A stretch of DNA of 64,000 nucleotides from Crateriforma conspicua (GCF_007752935.1 NZ_CP036319.1:5994501-6058500); one strand, 5' to 3'. Positions 54,165 to 63,584 are shown, counted from the stretch's first letter. Numbers and translations: made by a program. Notes: generated by a model not told the origin, from the sequence alone.

Positions 54165-54591
54165 CGTGACTTGAAGTTCATTGCGGCACCCACCGCAGCA
54201 GACACCTTTGATTGAAAACGCCGCACATTCAGACCGTGACATCACAAAACAGCATCGTGACTCAGGCCAATCATGACGACCGAACGTTCAGTAGCGTCCT
54301 TCGGGAATCGGGATGCGTGCACCCCACAAGAAGTGGACCTCCAGGTCCACTTCTGAACGTCGCCGCGCCGTACAACCGTGACTTCTGACGCGACTGACTT
54401 CGGTTTGCACTCAGCCGCAATGACCAATCCTCATCAGTCAAATGGGCCCGATGCGACAATGTGACACCGCGGCCATCACCCCTTCGATGCGTGTGAAGGC
54501 AAACCTTCAACGAAGCCGGACGGTACGATGGTGGCAACGCCAGTCGATGATGATTTGGTGTCCCGCCCGCCTGCCCACCCCAAAAGCTTCC
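54165..54591. other. Divergent intergenic region, porin to DUF4962 gene
   Basis: 427 bases that must carry both promoters. The main feature is the 26-base palindrome at 54329-54354, listed separately. The heparinase frame is open upstream to 54442, but the signal peptide at 54592 argues against translation there. No RNA gene recognised. Confidence 0.45.
54329..54354. promoter_or_regulatory. Perfect 12-base inverted repeat
   Basis: AGAAGTGGACCT, CC, AGGTCCACTTCT: twelve-base arms with a two-base centre. The centre is too tight for an efficient terminator and no T-run follows. Its place between two divergent genes for exported proteins suggests an operator, or a cruciform-forming element. Confidence 0.45.
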
Positions 54592-57042
54592 ATGTCCCTC
54601 CGCCCGCTGCCATCGCTTGCCATTGCGCTATTGGTGTCCATTTCGTTTGATGTGCTTTTGTTCGACACCTCCAATTGCGGTGCGACCGAACGCCCCTTGG
54701 ATCAGTCACCGGCGACCGAATCGGATTGGGGCTATCGTCCTGATCACGATACAGCCGTGTCGTTGAATCCACCCAGTTTTCATTGGCGACCTCAAACAGA
54801 AATCAATCGCTGGCAACTTCAGTGTTCGATTGACCCGAATTTTCCAGTTGCCGACACGTACCAGGCCGATGACTTGGATTTGTCGGTACATACGCCGTCG
54901 TCCACGTTTTCACCGGGAACCTACTTCTGGCGTTATCGCGGAATCGACGCCAGCGACCGAAAAACGAATTGGAGCCAAGCCCGACGGTTTACGGTCAAAA
55001 GCGGTTTGCCAGAAATGCCCATGCCTTCGCGCGGCGATCTGCTGGACCGCATTCCGGACGAACACCCTCGATTGTTCATTCGCCCCGACGACGTGGACCG
55101 TTTGAGAGAGCTTGCCGACGGTCCGATGGCCGAACAGTACGCAGAGCTATGCCGGCAATGCGATCGTTTGCTGAAGTCTCCTCCATCGACGGAAGAACCC
55201 CGCAAGTATGGCGATGACATCACACCGCGCGGCGAACAATGGCGAGAACTCTGGTGGGGCAACCGCCAGCGCACCATTGCCGCCCTGCGTTCGGCCACGA
55301 CCCTGGCGTTCACCTATCGGCTTTCTGGTAACGAAGCCTATGGCGATCTGGCAAAACGGATCTTGATGGATTGCGCTCAGTGGGATCCACAAGGTGCGAC
55401 GGGCTATCGATACAACGATGAAGCAGGAATGCCCTACGCGTATTACTTTTCGCGCGCCTACACATTCATCCATTCACGGCTATCAGATGCCGAACGGCGA
55501 AAGTGCCAAGAAGTGATGCAAATCCGGGGACAGGAAATGTACGAACATCTGTGCCCCCGGCACCTGTGGAGCCCCTACGCCAGTCACAGCAACCGTGCAT
55601 GGCATTTCCTGGGCGAAGTCGGAATTGCATTTCATGGGGAGATCGATGACGCCGACCAATGGACTTGGTTTGCCGCCAACGTCTTCTTCAGCAACTATCC
55701 CGTGTGGAGTGATGACGACGGCGGTTGGCATGAAGGGGTCACGTATTGGAACAGCTACATCAGCCGTTTCACTTGGTGGGCCGACATCATGAAAAGCGCG
55801 CTTCGGATCGATGCCTATCAAAAACCTTACTTCAGTCAGATCGGCTACTATCCGATCTATCTATTGCCTCCGGGGAAAGTGGGCGGTGGTTTCGGCGACT
55901 TGAACGCCAACGCATCATCATCCAAGGTCGTCGACCTGATGCATGTCTTGGCATCCCAGTCGGGGAATCCCCACTGGGGCTGGTACGTCCAACAACACCC
56001 CGACCATGAACCCGAAACGGACTACGTTCAATTCATTCGTGGAGCGATGGGCAATCTGCAGGCATCCCCACCGATCGACTTGCCCGAATCTCGTTGCTTC
56101 GCCGGCACCGGCCAGGCAATGCTAAACACGAACTTGATCGACGCGAAGAACAATGTCCAAGTCACGTTCAAGTCCAGCCCGTTCGGCACGCAATCCCATG
56201 GCTACGAAGCAAACAACTCGTTCTTGCTTTGGGCTTACGGGAAACGCTTGCTGATTCGATCCGGAAAACGGGACATGTACGCCAGCGATCATCACAAGAA
56301 CTGGATGTGGAGCACTCGATCTGTCAACAACATCACGGTCAATGGCACCGGACAGCTGAAACGTTCTGCACAGGCGCAAGCGAAGATCGTCGACTTCGTC
56401 CAGTCCCCCAACGTCGATGTCGTCGTCGGTGAAGCAGGCGACTGCTATCGTGCACACGCGAATGACTCGCAATCCGCATTGGAGCGGTTCACCAGAGCCG
56501 TCATCTTTGTGAAGCCGGAAACCGTGGTGGTGTACGACCGTCTGGTCCCGACCGAAGCATCCACGTTGACCTACTGGCTTCACGCCGTCGACAAATTTGA
56601 CATTGAAAACCAGCACCAGATTCTGGTCCACCAGGATGATGTCCACTGTCAAGTGAACTTCTTGGTTCCCGAGGGATTGAAGTTCAACCAAACGAATCAA
56701 TACGATCCCAATCCACGTCCGAGAATTCAGTTGCGTGAATGGCATTTATCAGCCGACGTTCCCGCCGAACAATCGACGGCCGGTCGGCCATCAGAATTCT
56801 TGACCGTCTATCGGGTTGCTCAGGGTAGCGATCCTGAATTTGCAAGTTTCGATTATCGGGTGATGGACGATCGCTATGAATTGGTTTCACGCACACCGCA
56901 ACAGACGGTGACGGTTCAAATCCCACAAGCCGTTGAAACGAATCGAAGCACTGCTGACGCCGGGGCAGAGCAAATTCAGATCAAGGTCGACGATCCCGCC
57001 GGCAAAAAGCCGCCCCAGACTTTCACAGCAGATTTGCTTTAG
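54592..57042 (+). CDS. Secreted heparinase II/III-like protein (DUF4962)
   Basis: 816 residues. A signal sequence (LPSLAIALLVSISFDVLLF) is followed by an Ig-like N-terminal domain (WGYRPDHDTAVSLNPPSFHW, YFWRYRGIDASDRKTNWS) and the DUF4962 alpha-toroid (HPRLFIRPDDVDRLREL, YCRQCDR-like helices, WSPYASHSNRAWHFLGEVG, WHEGVTYWNSYISRF). A beta-sandwich heparinase domain closes the protein (GTQSHGYEANNSFLLWAYGK, RFTRAVIFVKPETVVVYD). The toroid plus sandwich layout is that of polysaccharide lyases acting on uronic-acid glycans. Candidate catalytic His and Tyr lie in the listed motifs. The substrate, perhaps a sulfated or marine glycan, is inference. ATG 54592 fits the signal. Confidence 0.8.
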   Translation: MSLRPLPSLAIALLVSISFDVLLFDTSNCGATERPLDQSPATESDWGYRPDHDTAVSLNPPSFHWRPQTEINRWQLQCSIDPNFPVADTYQADDLDLSVHTPSSTFSPGTYFWRYRGIDASDRKTNWSQARRFTVKSGLPEMPMPSRGDLLDRIPDEHPRLFIRPDDVDRLRELADGPMAEQYAELCRQCDRLLKSPPSTEEPRKYGDDITPRGEQWRELWWGNRQRTIAALRSATTLAFTYRLSGNEAYGDLAKRILMDCAQWDPQGATGYRYNDEAGMPYAYYFSRAYTFIHSRLSDAERRKCQEVMQIRGQEMYEHLCPRHLWSPYASHSNRAWHFLGEVGIAFHGEIDDADQWTWFAANVFFSNYPVWSDDDGGWHEGVTYWNSYISRFTWWADIMKSALRIDAYQKPYFSQIGYYPIYLLPPGKVGGGFGDLNANASSSKVVDLMHVLASQSGNPHWGWYVQQHPDHEPETDYVQFIRGAMGNLQASPPIDLPESRCFAGTGQAMLNTNLIDAKNNVQVTFKSSPFGTQSHGYEANNSFLLWAYGKRLLIRSGKRDMYASDHHKNWMWSTRSVNNITVNGTGQLKRSAQAQAKIVDFVQSPNVDVVVGEAGDCYRAHANDSQSALERFTRAVIFVKPETVVVYDRLVPTEASTLTYWLHAVDKFDIENQHQILVHQDDVHCQVNFLVPEGLKFNQTNQYDPNPRPRIQLREWHLSADVPAEQSTAGRPSEFLTVYRVAQGSDPEFASFDYRVMDDRYELVSRTPQQTVTVQIPQAVETNRSTADAGAEQIQIKVDDPAGKKPPQTFTADLL

Positions 57043-57043
57043 A

Positions 57044-57062
57044 CCAGACGGCATGCGTCTGG
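57044..57062 (+). terminator. Hairpin directly after the DUF4962 gene
   Basis: CCAGACG, loop GCATG, CGTCTGG, starting two bases after the stop codon. A seven-base perfect stem without a T-run. It could stall RNA polymerase or protect the transcript end. Confidence 0.3.
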
Positions 57063-57074
57063 CGGAAAATTGGC

Positions 57075-57110
57075 TTTCGAGGGTTTGAATTCGCGTCCAG
57101 GCCCTCGAAA
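57075..57110 (+). terminator. Second hairpin after the DUF4962 gene
   Basis: TTTCGAGGG and CCCTCGAAA, perfect nine-base arms with an 18-base loop, followed by ATTTCGCTTT. The A-rich left flank and T-rich right flank make it a possible two-way terminator, though the loop is long. Confidence 0.4.
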
Positions 57111-57311
57111 ATTTCGCTTTCATGCACGTACAACCGGACCATTCCGCAAGAAACGCAAAGAATTCCTGGTCAAAAGGGGGTCTCCGGTGCAACCAGCTGG
57201 CTGACGCACGCTTTGCGTAACGTAGCGTTCTCTGTTAACGCGAATCCGACATCTACCAATCGCGGCATTCGCACACCCCGGTCGAAACCGACCGAGGAAA
57301 TTGAATCTGGA

Positions 57312-57818
57312 ATGCCACTGATGCGTGCACCACCTGTCTTGACCGAGGAACCGCCTCGTTTCGGTTTTCGCGATGATCCGCTGCTTGCGGCAATCGTGGG
57401 CTTGATCGCCGCGATCACACTATGGCTGGCACTGTTCCCGTTCGTCCCCGCGGTGACTCGGGCAACGATGGATCGCTTCCACCTGCGGACTCAATCGTTT
57501 GCGTTGTGGGCGATGCAACAGCCCATTCCCGCGATGTACAGCTTTCGCAACCGATACGCCATCATTCGTCAGCAAGACGGAAAACGGCAGGTATCCGAAG
57601 AAGCAACGATCAACCATTTCCCATTGCGTTCGGTCACCTTTGCCAACGGTCGCTATCGAAATTTGAAAGATCGACAGGACTGTCAGATCGAACTGGAATC
57701 CAGTTATCGCGGGCATCGCTTGCGAACGGTCTATCAAGTCGACACCGATGCCGACATCACCATGCATCTGCGACGGGTGGATGACGATCTCGTGCAGTCA
57801 CCGGCACGAGGGCTGTAA
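57312..57818 (+). CDS. Single-helix membrane protein encoded before the HTTM gene
   Basis: 168 residues. One membrane helix at about 27-48 (LLAAIVGLIAAITLWLALFPF) separates a short cytosolic end from a small alpha/beta extracytoplasmic part with alternating strands (YAIIRQQDGKRQVSEEA, RSVTFANGRYRNLKD, HRLRTVYQVDTDADITMHL). No family recognised. ATG 57312 is preceded by GAGGAA 13 bases upstream; ATG 57321 is an alternative. The HTTM gene begins four bases after its stop, so the two are surely co-transcribed and may form a membrane complex. Confidence 0.7.
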   Translation: MPLMRAPPVLTEEPPRFGFRDDPLLAAIVGLIAAITLWLALFPFVPAVTRATMDRFHLRTQSFALWAMQQPIPAMYSFRNRYAIIRQQDGKRQVSEEATINHFPLRSVTFANGRYRNLKDRQDCQIELESSYRGHRLRTVYQVDTDADITMHLRRVDDDLVQSPARGL

Positions 57819-57821
57819 TCC

Positions 57822-58721
57822 ATGCATTCATCCCCAACGTCTTTGTCGACGTCCTTGGACACCATCGATTGGATCGACACCGAAGCCGCGGAATCTTGGT
57901 CGATGTCACGACCATTGGCCGCCTTTCGCTTCGTCGTCGTGTTGATGCTGGCAGCGTTGTTTTGGAAGTGGTCGTTTTTCCTAGCGGCGGACTACGTGTA
58001 TTCCACTTGGCCGTTGGCGGATGACTTTTTCCCTGCTTGGTTGCAGTCCATCACGACACTCAGGATCGCATTTTTTGGCGGCATCTCCGCGCTCGCTTTT
58101 GCGGTAGTGACGCCCACCGCGAAGGTCCGTCGGACCGGATGCCTGATCGGTTTTGCCTGCATGACCGTCTTGGTTTGGCACCAGGGCAGCCACAATGACA
58201 TGACGTTTGCGACGGCTTGGTGGACCAGCCTTTGGGCATTCTGGTTGTCATCCAATCTGGTGAAACTGGACGAGATGACCGCTGACCAACGCCCGGCCCA
58301 TGAACAGGTCTTGATCCGACGCGCGGCATGGCTCAGCCGGCTGATCGTGTCGATGATATTGCTGGGCGGCGCGGTGGGAAAATGGACGGACGAATATTGG
58401 TCCGGCCAAGTGTTCTATGAAATCTATTTCTTCGACCGCGACTACTGGGTTTTCAACTGGTTGCGGGCCAACTTTGACACCGAAACGGTTCGCGACATCG
58501 CCACCTGGTACAGTCGCAAAGCCGTGGTGGTGGAAACGCTGGGCGGACTGTTCATTTGGCTTCTGCCGCCGCGTCATGCCGCGGCCATGGGCGTCCTGAT
58601 CTTTGCGTCCATTGCCTTGTTGTCGAACCTTCTGCTGTTCAGTGTCCTGCTGACCATGATCGGACTCGCTTCGGTCGGATGGTTCACCGTTGGGACCGAG
58701 AAAGTTTCACGGGACAACTGA
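57822..58721 (+). CDS. HTTM-domain-like integral membrane protein
   Basis: 299 residues, seven or so membrane helices. It fits HTTM (horizontally transferred transmembrane) proteins related to vitamin K-dependent gamma-glutamyl carboxylase: LAAFRFVVVLMLAALFWKWS, LRIAFFGGISALAFAVV, TVLVWHQGSHNDMTF, SRLIVSMILLGGAVGKW, and a late VVVETLGGLFIWLLPP. The residues needed for carboxylation could not be placed with confidence, so no reaction is assigned. It has an upstream partner gene with a single membrane helix. It lies downstream of the heparinase-like gene, but hairpins separate them. Confidence 0.72.
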   Translation: MHSSPTSLSTSLDTIDWIDTEAAESWSMSRPLAAFRFVVVLMLAALFWKWSFFLAADYVYSTWPLADDFFPAWLQSITTLRIAFFGGISALAFAVVTPTAKVRRTGCLIGFACMTVLVWHQGSHNDMTFATAWWTSLWAFWLSSNLVKLDEMTADQRPAHEQVLIRRAAWLSRLIVSMILLGGAVGKWTDEYWSGQVFYEIYFFDRDYWVFNWLRANFDTETVRDIATWYSRKAVVVETLGGLFIWLLPPRHAAAMGVLIFASIALLSNLLLFSVLLTMIGLASVGWFTVGTEKVSRDN

Positions 58722-58945
58722 TCCGTTTTCGCCCAAGCAGCGATCGATACAGAACGCCCGAGAAACTGGAAATATGCTTGGCATCTCCTTGTCGCCGGCA
58801 GCGTGAAACATGCTGCGGAGTACGGGTCGAAATAGAATTCCGTCTGGACCCTGGCGATGAAGGTTCGCTAGTTTCCCATCTTTGCCGCGACCGCACCTGA
58901 GGCTGGGTGCCGCGGAGACGTTTGATACGGTGCGAAGGATCGCCC

Positions 58946-61021
58946 ATGCAACGCTTGATGCGTTATCGCGACTTGATTCTGCCGCTGGGCATCATCGCCT
59001 GTCTGGTGGTCATTCTGGTCCCGTTACCACCGATGTTGATGGACCTGCTGTTGGCGGGGAATATCACGATCGGCGTGATCGTGTTGCTGACGACCGTCTA
59101 TGTGGCGACACCGCTGGAATTCAGCATCTTTCCGTCGTTGCTTCTGGCTACCACGCTGGCTCGGCTGGTGCTGAACGTCGCTACGACACGTTTGATCCTT
59201 AGTGGTGCCGAAAAGAACCAAATGAACGCCGCCGGAGGTGTGATCCAAAGCTTTGGCGAATTCGTGGCGGGCGACCGACTGGAAATCGGATTGATCATCT
59301 TTGTGATCATCGTCCTGATTCAATTCATCGTGATCACCAAAGGGGCGACCCGGATCAGTGAAGTCGCCGCCAGATTCGCCTTGGACGGAATGCCGGGTCG
59401 GCAAATGGCGATCGATGCCGACATGAATGCCGGACTGATCGACGAAAAAGAAGCCCAACGTCGACGCCAAGAGATCAACGCACAGGCGGACTTTTATGGT
59501 GCGATGGACGGTGCCAGCAAATTCGTCCGGGGCGATGCGATTGCCGGCATCGTCATCACCTTGGTCAATGTCGTCGGCGGACTTTACATCGGCACGATGC
59601 GGGCGGGCATGTCCTTTGGCCAAGCCGCGGAATTGTTCACCAAGTTGACGATCGGCGACGGGTTGGTCAGCCAAGTCCCGGCGCTGTTGATCTCCCTGGC
59701 TGCCGGCCTGTTGGTGACGCGAAGTGCCGCCAAGAGCAGTCTGCCGGAACAATTCCTGCAACAACTGTTTGGCAATCCCAAAGCCTTGATGGTCGCCGGT
59801 GCGTTTTTGTGCCTGATGATCGTGACCAATTTGCCCGCCTTGCCCATGGCCACGCTTGGTTTCGGTTGCATCGGATTGGCTGTCGTCATGAACCGGCACT
59901 CCCATCAAGCAGCCGAAGCGAAGCAGGCGGAAATGGAGGCGGAAAAGGCCACACCGCCACCAGAGAAACGTCCAGAAGATTTCCTAACCGTCGATCCGAT
60001 GGAAGTCGCCATCGGGCTTGGATTGTTGCCTTTGGCCGATCCGTCGCGTGGCGGTGATTTGATGCAACGCATCACCGGCATTCGTCACTCCATCGCCGGC
60101 GACATCGGGGTGATTCTGCCCAAGGTGCGCGTTCGCGACGACATGGCGTTGGGACAAATGGAATACCAAATTCGAATCGCGGGCAATTCCATGGCCACCG
60201 CGTCGCTGCTTCCCGACCACTTGCTGGCAATCGACAGCGGCCAGACCACCGGTACCATCGAAGGCGAAGTGACTCGCGATCCCACGTTCGGGGAACCCGC
60301 GGTTTGGATCGACCCGATGCGGCGGGAACAGGCGGCGATCTTTGGATACACGCTGGTCGAACCCGGTGCGGTCCTGGCAACACATCTGCAGGAGATCGCC
60401 AAGCGGCACGCCGACGAATTGTTGTCCCGCGATTCCACCAAGCATCTGATCGACGAATTGAAGGAAGTCGCTCCGGCCGTCGTGGACGAGCTGATCCCAG
60501 GGGTGATGAAGGTCAGTGAAGTTCAGCAGGTCTTGCAACAGCTGTTGCGTGAAGACGTGCCGATTCGCCAGCTGAGCTTGATCCTGGAAACCCTGGGGGA
60601 TTTCGCGGGCAAGACCAAAGATCCGACGCTGCTTTGTGAATACGTGCGTCACCGACTGGCACGGACCATCAGTTCCCGTTATCGCGACGCATCAGGCCGT
60701 TTGCACGTCGTCACCTTGGATCCGGAAATGGAAGATCGCATTGCGGCCGGCGTGGAACACAACGAGCGAGGACTTTTTGTCCGGATGAGCCCTGAAGCCG
60801 TGGACCTCACTTGCAGCCGATTGCAAGAAGCGGTTAAGAGACTGATAGGTCTGGGTCACCACCCGGTCGTTTTGGTAAGTCCAAGAATTCGACCTGGGCT
60901 TCGGCAACTTACGGCGGTGACCATTCCGCGTTTGCGAATTCTTTCCTTCAACGAAATCACCCAAGACACCCAAATCGAATCACACGGGGTCGTCAGCGAC
61001 CAAGCTCCCGGCAAGGCCTGA
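58946..61021 (+). CDS. flhA: Flagellar biosynthesis protein FlhA
   Basis: 691 residues, full length for FlhA. The first 320 residues have about eight membrane helices and the conserved FHIPEP-type loop (KGATRISEVAARFALDGMPG RQMAIDADMNAG spans that loop). The cytosolic C-terminal domain (from about 340) binds export chaperones; LPKVRVRDDMALGQMEYQIR and IDPMRREQA are typical. It forms the nine-fold export gate of the flagellar type III secretion apparatus. ATG 58946 has AAGGA eight bases upstream; an in-frame GTG at 58907 is less likely. flhF follows 98 bases later. An eight-base hairpin (58798-58816) lies upstream. Confidence 0.95.
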   Translation: MQRLMRYRDLILPLGIIACLVVILVPLPPMLMDLLLAGNITIGVIVLLTTVYVATPLEFSIFPSLLLATTLARLVLNVATTRLILSGAEKNQMNAAGGVIQSFGEFVAGDRLEIGLIIFVIIVLIQFIVITKGATRISEVAARFALDGMPGRQMAIDADMNAGLIDEKEAQRRRQEINAQADFYGAMDGASKFVRGDAIAGIVITLVNVVGGLYIGTMRAGMSFGQAAELFTKLTIGDGLVSQVPALLISLAAGLLVTRSAAKSSLPEQFLQQLFGNPKALMVAGAFLCLMIVTNLPALPMATLGFGCIGLAVVMNRHSHQAAEAKQAEMEAEKATPPPEKRPEDFLTVDPMEVAIGLGLLPLADPSRGGDLMQRITGIRHSIAGDIGVILPKVRVRDDMALGQMEYQIRIAGNSMATASLLPDHLLAIDSGQTTGTIEGEVTRDPTFGEPAVWIDPMRREQAAIFGYTLVEPGAVLATHLQEIAKRHADELLSRDSTKHLIDELKEVAPAVVDELIPGVMKVSEVQQVLQQLLREDVPIRQLSLILETLGDFAGKTKDPTLLCEYVRHRLARTISSRYRDASGRLHVVTLDPEMEDRIAAGVEHNERGLFVRMSPEAVDLTCSRLQEAVKRLIGLGHHPVVLVSPRIRPGLRQLTAVTIPRLRILSFNEITQDTQIESHGVVSDQAPGKA

Positions 61022-61119
61022 TCCCCACCAACAGTACTCCCTGAATCCGACGCAATCGTCGTCCGTTTGCCTTCGTCGACCGACGGTCCAAAACGATAAT
61101 CACTTCCACGTTTGACACC

Positions 61120-62268
61120 ATGCACATTCGCACCTTCCGAGCCGCCAACCTGCAAGCCGCCCTGGCGGAAATCCGGCGACAGATGGGCCCGACCGCGTCG
61201 GTGCTGCATACACGTCAGGTTCGTGACGGCTGGCTGGGATGGTTGGGGCGAACCCACGTCGAAGTCACCGCGGGCATGAGTGATGAATTTCCGGCAAGCG
61301 AAATTCCGGTGTCAACGACCGCGTCGCCCGCTGATCCGATGGCTCTGGAACCGACCGGAATCGACGCCAGGGACCCGTCGTCCGACGTGTCAATCCGCCT
61401 TCGCACCGACAGCAGCGACGACCTGCCCGCGTCATTGGAAGTCTATCGTTCGGAATTGCTTCAATTAGGTGTTCCGCATTCGATCGCTGCACGTTGGATC
61501 AGTTCGACCGCCAGTTTCCAGGCAACGCTGGGTGACCATTCCAGCCCGCTGACCTGGGCCGAACCGCTACAGCAAACCGTCGCCCGTAACATCAAGATCG
61601 CCGGCCCCATTCGCACACGTCCGGGGCACCGTCACGTGGTGGCTCTGGTCGGCCCCACCGGCGTCGGCAAAACGACAACGATCGCCAAGCTGGCCGCTGG
61701 CTTCCGAATCGAAGCCCGTCGTCAGGTCGGCTTGCTGACCATCGACACCTATCGCATCGCCGCTGTTCAACAACTGAAGGCGTATTCGCAAATCATGGAT
61801 CTGCCCATGGAGGTCGTCGAAGACCCCGGCGATATGCAAGCGGCTTTGGAACGATTGGGAGACGTCGACTTGGTCTTGATCGACACCGCAGGCCGCAGCC
61901 CTCGCAGCGACGCGAGAATCGAACAACTGGTGTCCTATCTGGATGCCGCAAAGCCTGATGAGATTCACTTGGTGCTGAGTGCCACCAGCGGTTTGGATTC
62001 CATTTTGACGACGTTGAACGGTTTTTCACCGGCACGTCCCGACGCGATGATCTTGACCAAGATGGACGAAACACCGCACAGCGCAACGGTACTGGCCGCG
62101 CTCGAACAGTCGGCCACAAGCGACCGCGGAAACGGGCGCTCATTGCCGCTGAGCTACGTCACACATGGTCAGCAAGTACCCGACGACATCGGCATTGCCG
62201 ACGCGGATGCTTTGGCACAGCAAATGTTTCCCTCTGCGGTTTCACGACAGCACTTGGAAGCCGCCTGA
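61120..62268 (+). CDS. flhF: Flagellar biosynthesis GTPase FlhF
   Basis: 382 residues of the SRP-type GTPase family. A basic N-terminal B domain (MHIRTFRAANLQAALAEIRR) is followed by an acidic linker, a helical N domain from about 100 and the G domain: G1 LVGPTGVGKTTTIAKLA near 178, DTYRIAAVQQLKAYSQIM, G3 LVLIDTAGRSPRSD and G4 MILTKMDETP. FlhF sets flagellar position and number at the cell pole in other bacteria. The N-terminus distinguishes it from FtsY and Ffh. The usual partner flhG (fleN) does not follow; a small membrane protein gene does. Confidence 0.92.
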   Translation: MHIRTFRAANLQAALAEIRRQMGPTASVLHTRQVRDGWLGWLGRTHVEVTAGMSDEFPASEIPVSTTASPADPMALEPTGIDARDPSSDVSIRLRTDSSDDLPASLEVYRSELLQLGVPHSIAARWISSTASFQATLGDHSSPLTWAEPLQQTVARNIKIAGPIRTRPGHRHVVALVGPTGVGKTTTIAKLAAGFRIEARRQVGLLTIDTYRIAAVQQLKAYSQIMDLPMEVVEDPGDMQAALERLGDVDLVLIDTAGRSPRSDARIEQLVSYLDAAKPDEIHLVLSATSGLDSILTTLNGFSPARPDAMILTKMDETPHSATVLAALEQSATSDRGNGRSLPLSYVTHGQQVPDDIGIADADALAQQMFPSAVSRQHLEAA

Positions 62269-62280
62269 GAAACGGATTGT

Positions 62281-62306
62281 TAAAGGTTTTTCGATCAATC
62301 CGATCA
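62281..62306 (+). promoter_or_regulatory. Candidate sigma-28 (flagellar) promoter
   Basis: TAAA (62281-62284), 14 bases, TCCGATCA (62299-62306), compared with the flagellar consensus TAAA-N15-GCCGATAA. Six of eight -10 bases match; spacing is one short. It lies 13 bases after the flhF stop and upstream of the small membrane protein and sigma-factor genes, so it would allow the flagellar sigma factor to drive its own gene. Confidence 0.4.
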
Positions 62307-62439
62307 AGTCAAAGCCACCCGCCAACCGATACAGAAAAATGGAGCGGCCCGCACAAGAGAAATTCAGCTTGAGTCTGATTTTCAAAATCTTGCCAGATCG
62401 TTCCGACAGGAATTTATTGTTTCGATTTGACCCGTTCAC

Positions 62440-62724
62440 GTGGATGGGCCGTTGATCAGAACCTACGCCGTCTCACTCGGTTCCCTCGCCATGGCGATGG
62501 TCATCATTCGCGGTGCAATCCACCGCGAATTGGTCAGCCAAGTGGTTTTGGAATCCGTGACCGTGCTGGTGGTGTTCGCGATCATCGGCGCCTTTGCCGG
62601 ATGGATCACGGATCACCTGATCTGTCACAACGTCGAACAGATGTTTCGCCACCGAGTGGACTGGTATCGCCAGAGCATCGCGGAAATCGAAACGTCGACA
62701 ACGAAATCCAAAAATACAGACTAA
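62440..62724 (+). CDS. Small two-helix membrane protein in the flagellar cluster
   Basis: 94 residues. Two hydrophobic segments (YAVSLGSLAMAMVIIRG, ESVTVLVVFAIIGAFAGWIT) and a charged tail (MFRHRVDWYRQSIAEIETS). No family recognised. It starts at GTG 62440; TTG 62452 is possible. It sits where many bacteria have flhG, between flhF and the flagellar sigma gene, and is probably co-transcribed with the latter, 62 bases downstream. A link to flagellar assembly is inferred from position only. Confidence 0.6.
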   Translation: MDGPLIRTYAVSLGSLAMAMVIIRGAIHRELVSQVVLESVTVLVVFAIIGAFAGWITDHLICHNVEQMFRHRVDWYRQSIAEIETSTTKSKNTD

Positions 62725-62786
62725 ACGTGGCCAAACGCGTCGCCGGCAGGATGCCGCGACGGCCAAATGATTTCACGGAGGATTGA

Positions 62787-63584
62787 ATGGCAGCGACAGT
62801 CACAGCCGATGACGAGATCCTACAAGTATGGGCCACGTTGAAGGAGACGTCGAAAGACGCTCCCAACTACGAACCGCTTCGCAACAAGCTGGTCGAACGG
62901 TACATGCCGCTGGTCAAATACAACGGCGAACGTATCTGGCAACGCTTGCCCGATGGCGTCGATCTGGACGACTTGATCAGCGCGGGCATCTTCGGGTTGA
63001 TGGACGCCATCGACGCGTACGACCTGGACCGCGGTGTCAAATTCGAAACCTATTGCGTGCCACGGATTCGTGGCGCCATGCTGGATGAACTGCGAACGAT
63101 GGACTGGGTCCCGCGTTTGGTTCGCAGCAAAGCCAGCAAACTGGGCGTCGCTCGCAAGACCCTGGAAACAAAGTTGGGGCGTGCCCCGACCGTCCAAGAA
63201 CTTGCCGAGCACATGGAATTGGACGTCAAAGAAGTCGAGAAGATGCAGTCCGATGCCAACGCGGTCGGCGTCGTTTCGCTGAACAAGAAGTGGTACGAAA
63301 CGGACAGTTACAAGGACGTTCGTGAAATCGACATTCTGGAAGACAAGAAGGGTGAAGACCCGACGCGTCGTGTCCAGAAGAACGACCTGATGCGTCTGGT
63401 GACCAAAGGCCTGAATCGAAACGAACGCTTGATCATCATTCTTTACTACTACGAAGAATTGACGATGAAGGAAATCGGCGCGACGTTGGATCTTTCCGAG
63501 TCACGCGTCAGCCAAATGCACACCTCCATTGTCAACCGGTTGCAAACGCAACTGGGTGTCCGCAAGACTGAATTCGCCGCCTAG
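62787..63584 (+). CDS. fliA: RNA polymerase sigma factor for flagellar genes (sigma-28/FliA-WhiG type)
   Basis: 265 residues with regions 2, 3 and 4 of a sigma-70 family member of the FliA/WhiG group: LVERYMPLVKYNGERI and LDDLISAGIFGLMDAIDAYD (region 2), FETYCVPRIRGAMLDELRTMDW (2.4, broken here across two helices), LGRAPTVQELAEHMELD (region 3) and RLIIILYYYEELTMKEIGAT with LSESRVSQMHTS (region 4). It directs transcription of late flagellar genes. ATG 62787 has a strong site, GGAGG, five bases upstream. The gene ends before a clear terminator. Confidence 0.93.
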   Translation: MAATVTADDEILQVWATLKETSKDAPNYEPLRNKLVERYMPLVKYNGERIWQRLPDGVDLDDLISAGIFGLMDAIDAYDLDRGVKFETYCVPRIRGAMLDELRTMDWVPRLVRSKASKLGVARKTLETKLGRAPTVQELAEHMELDVKEVEKMQSDANAVGVVSLNKKWYETDSYKDVREIDILEDKKGEDPTRRVQKNDLMRLVTKGLNRNERLIIILYYYEELTMKEIGATLDLSESRVSQMHTSIVNRLQTQLGVRKTEFAA

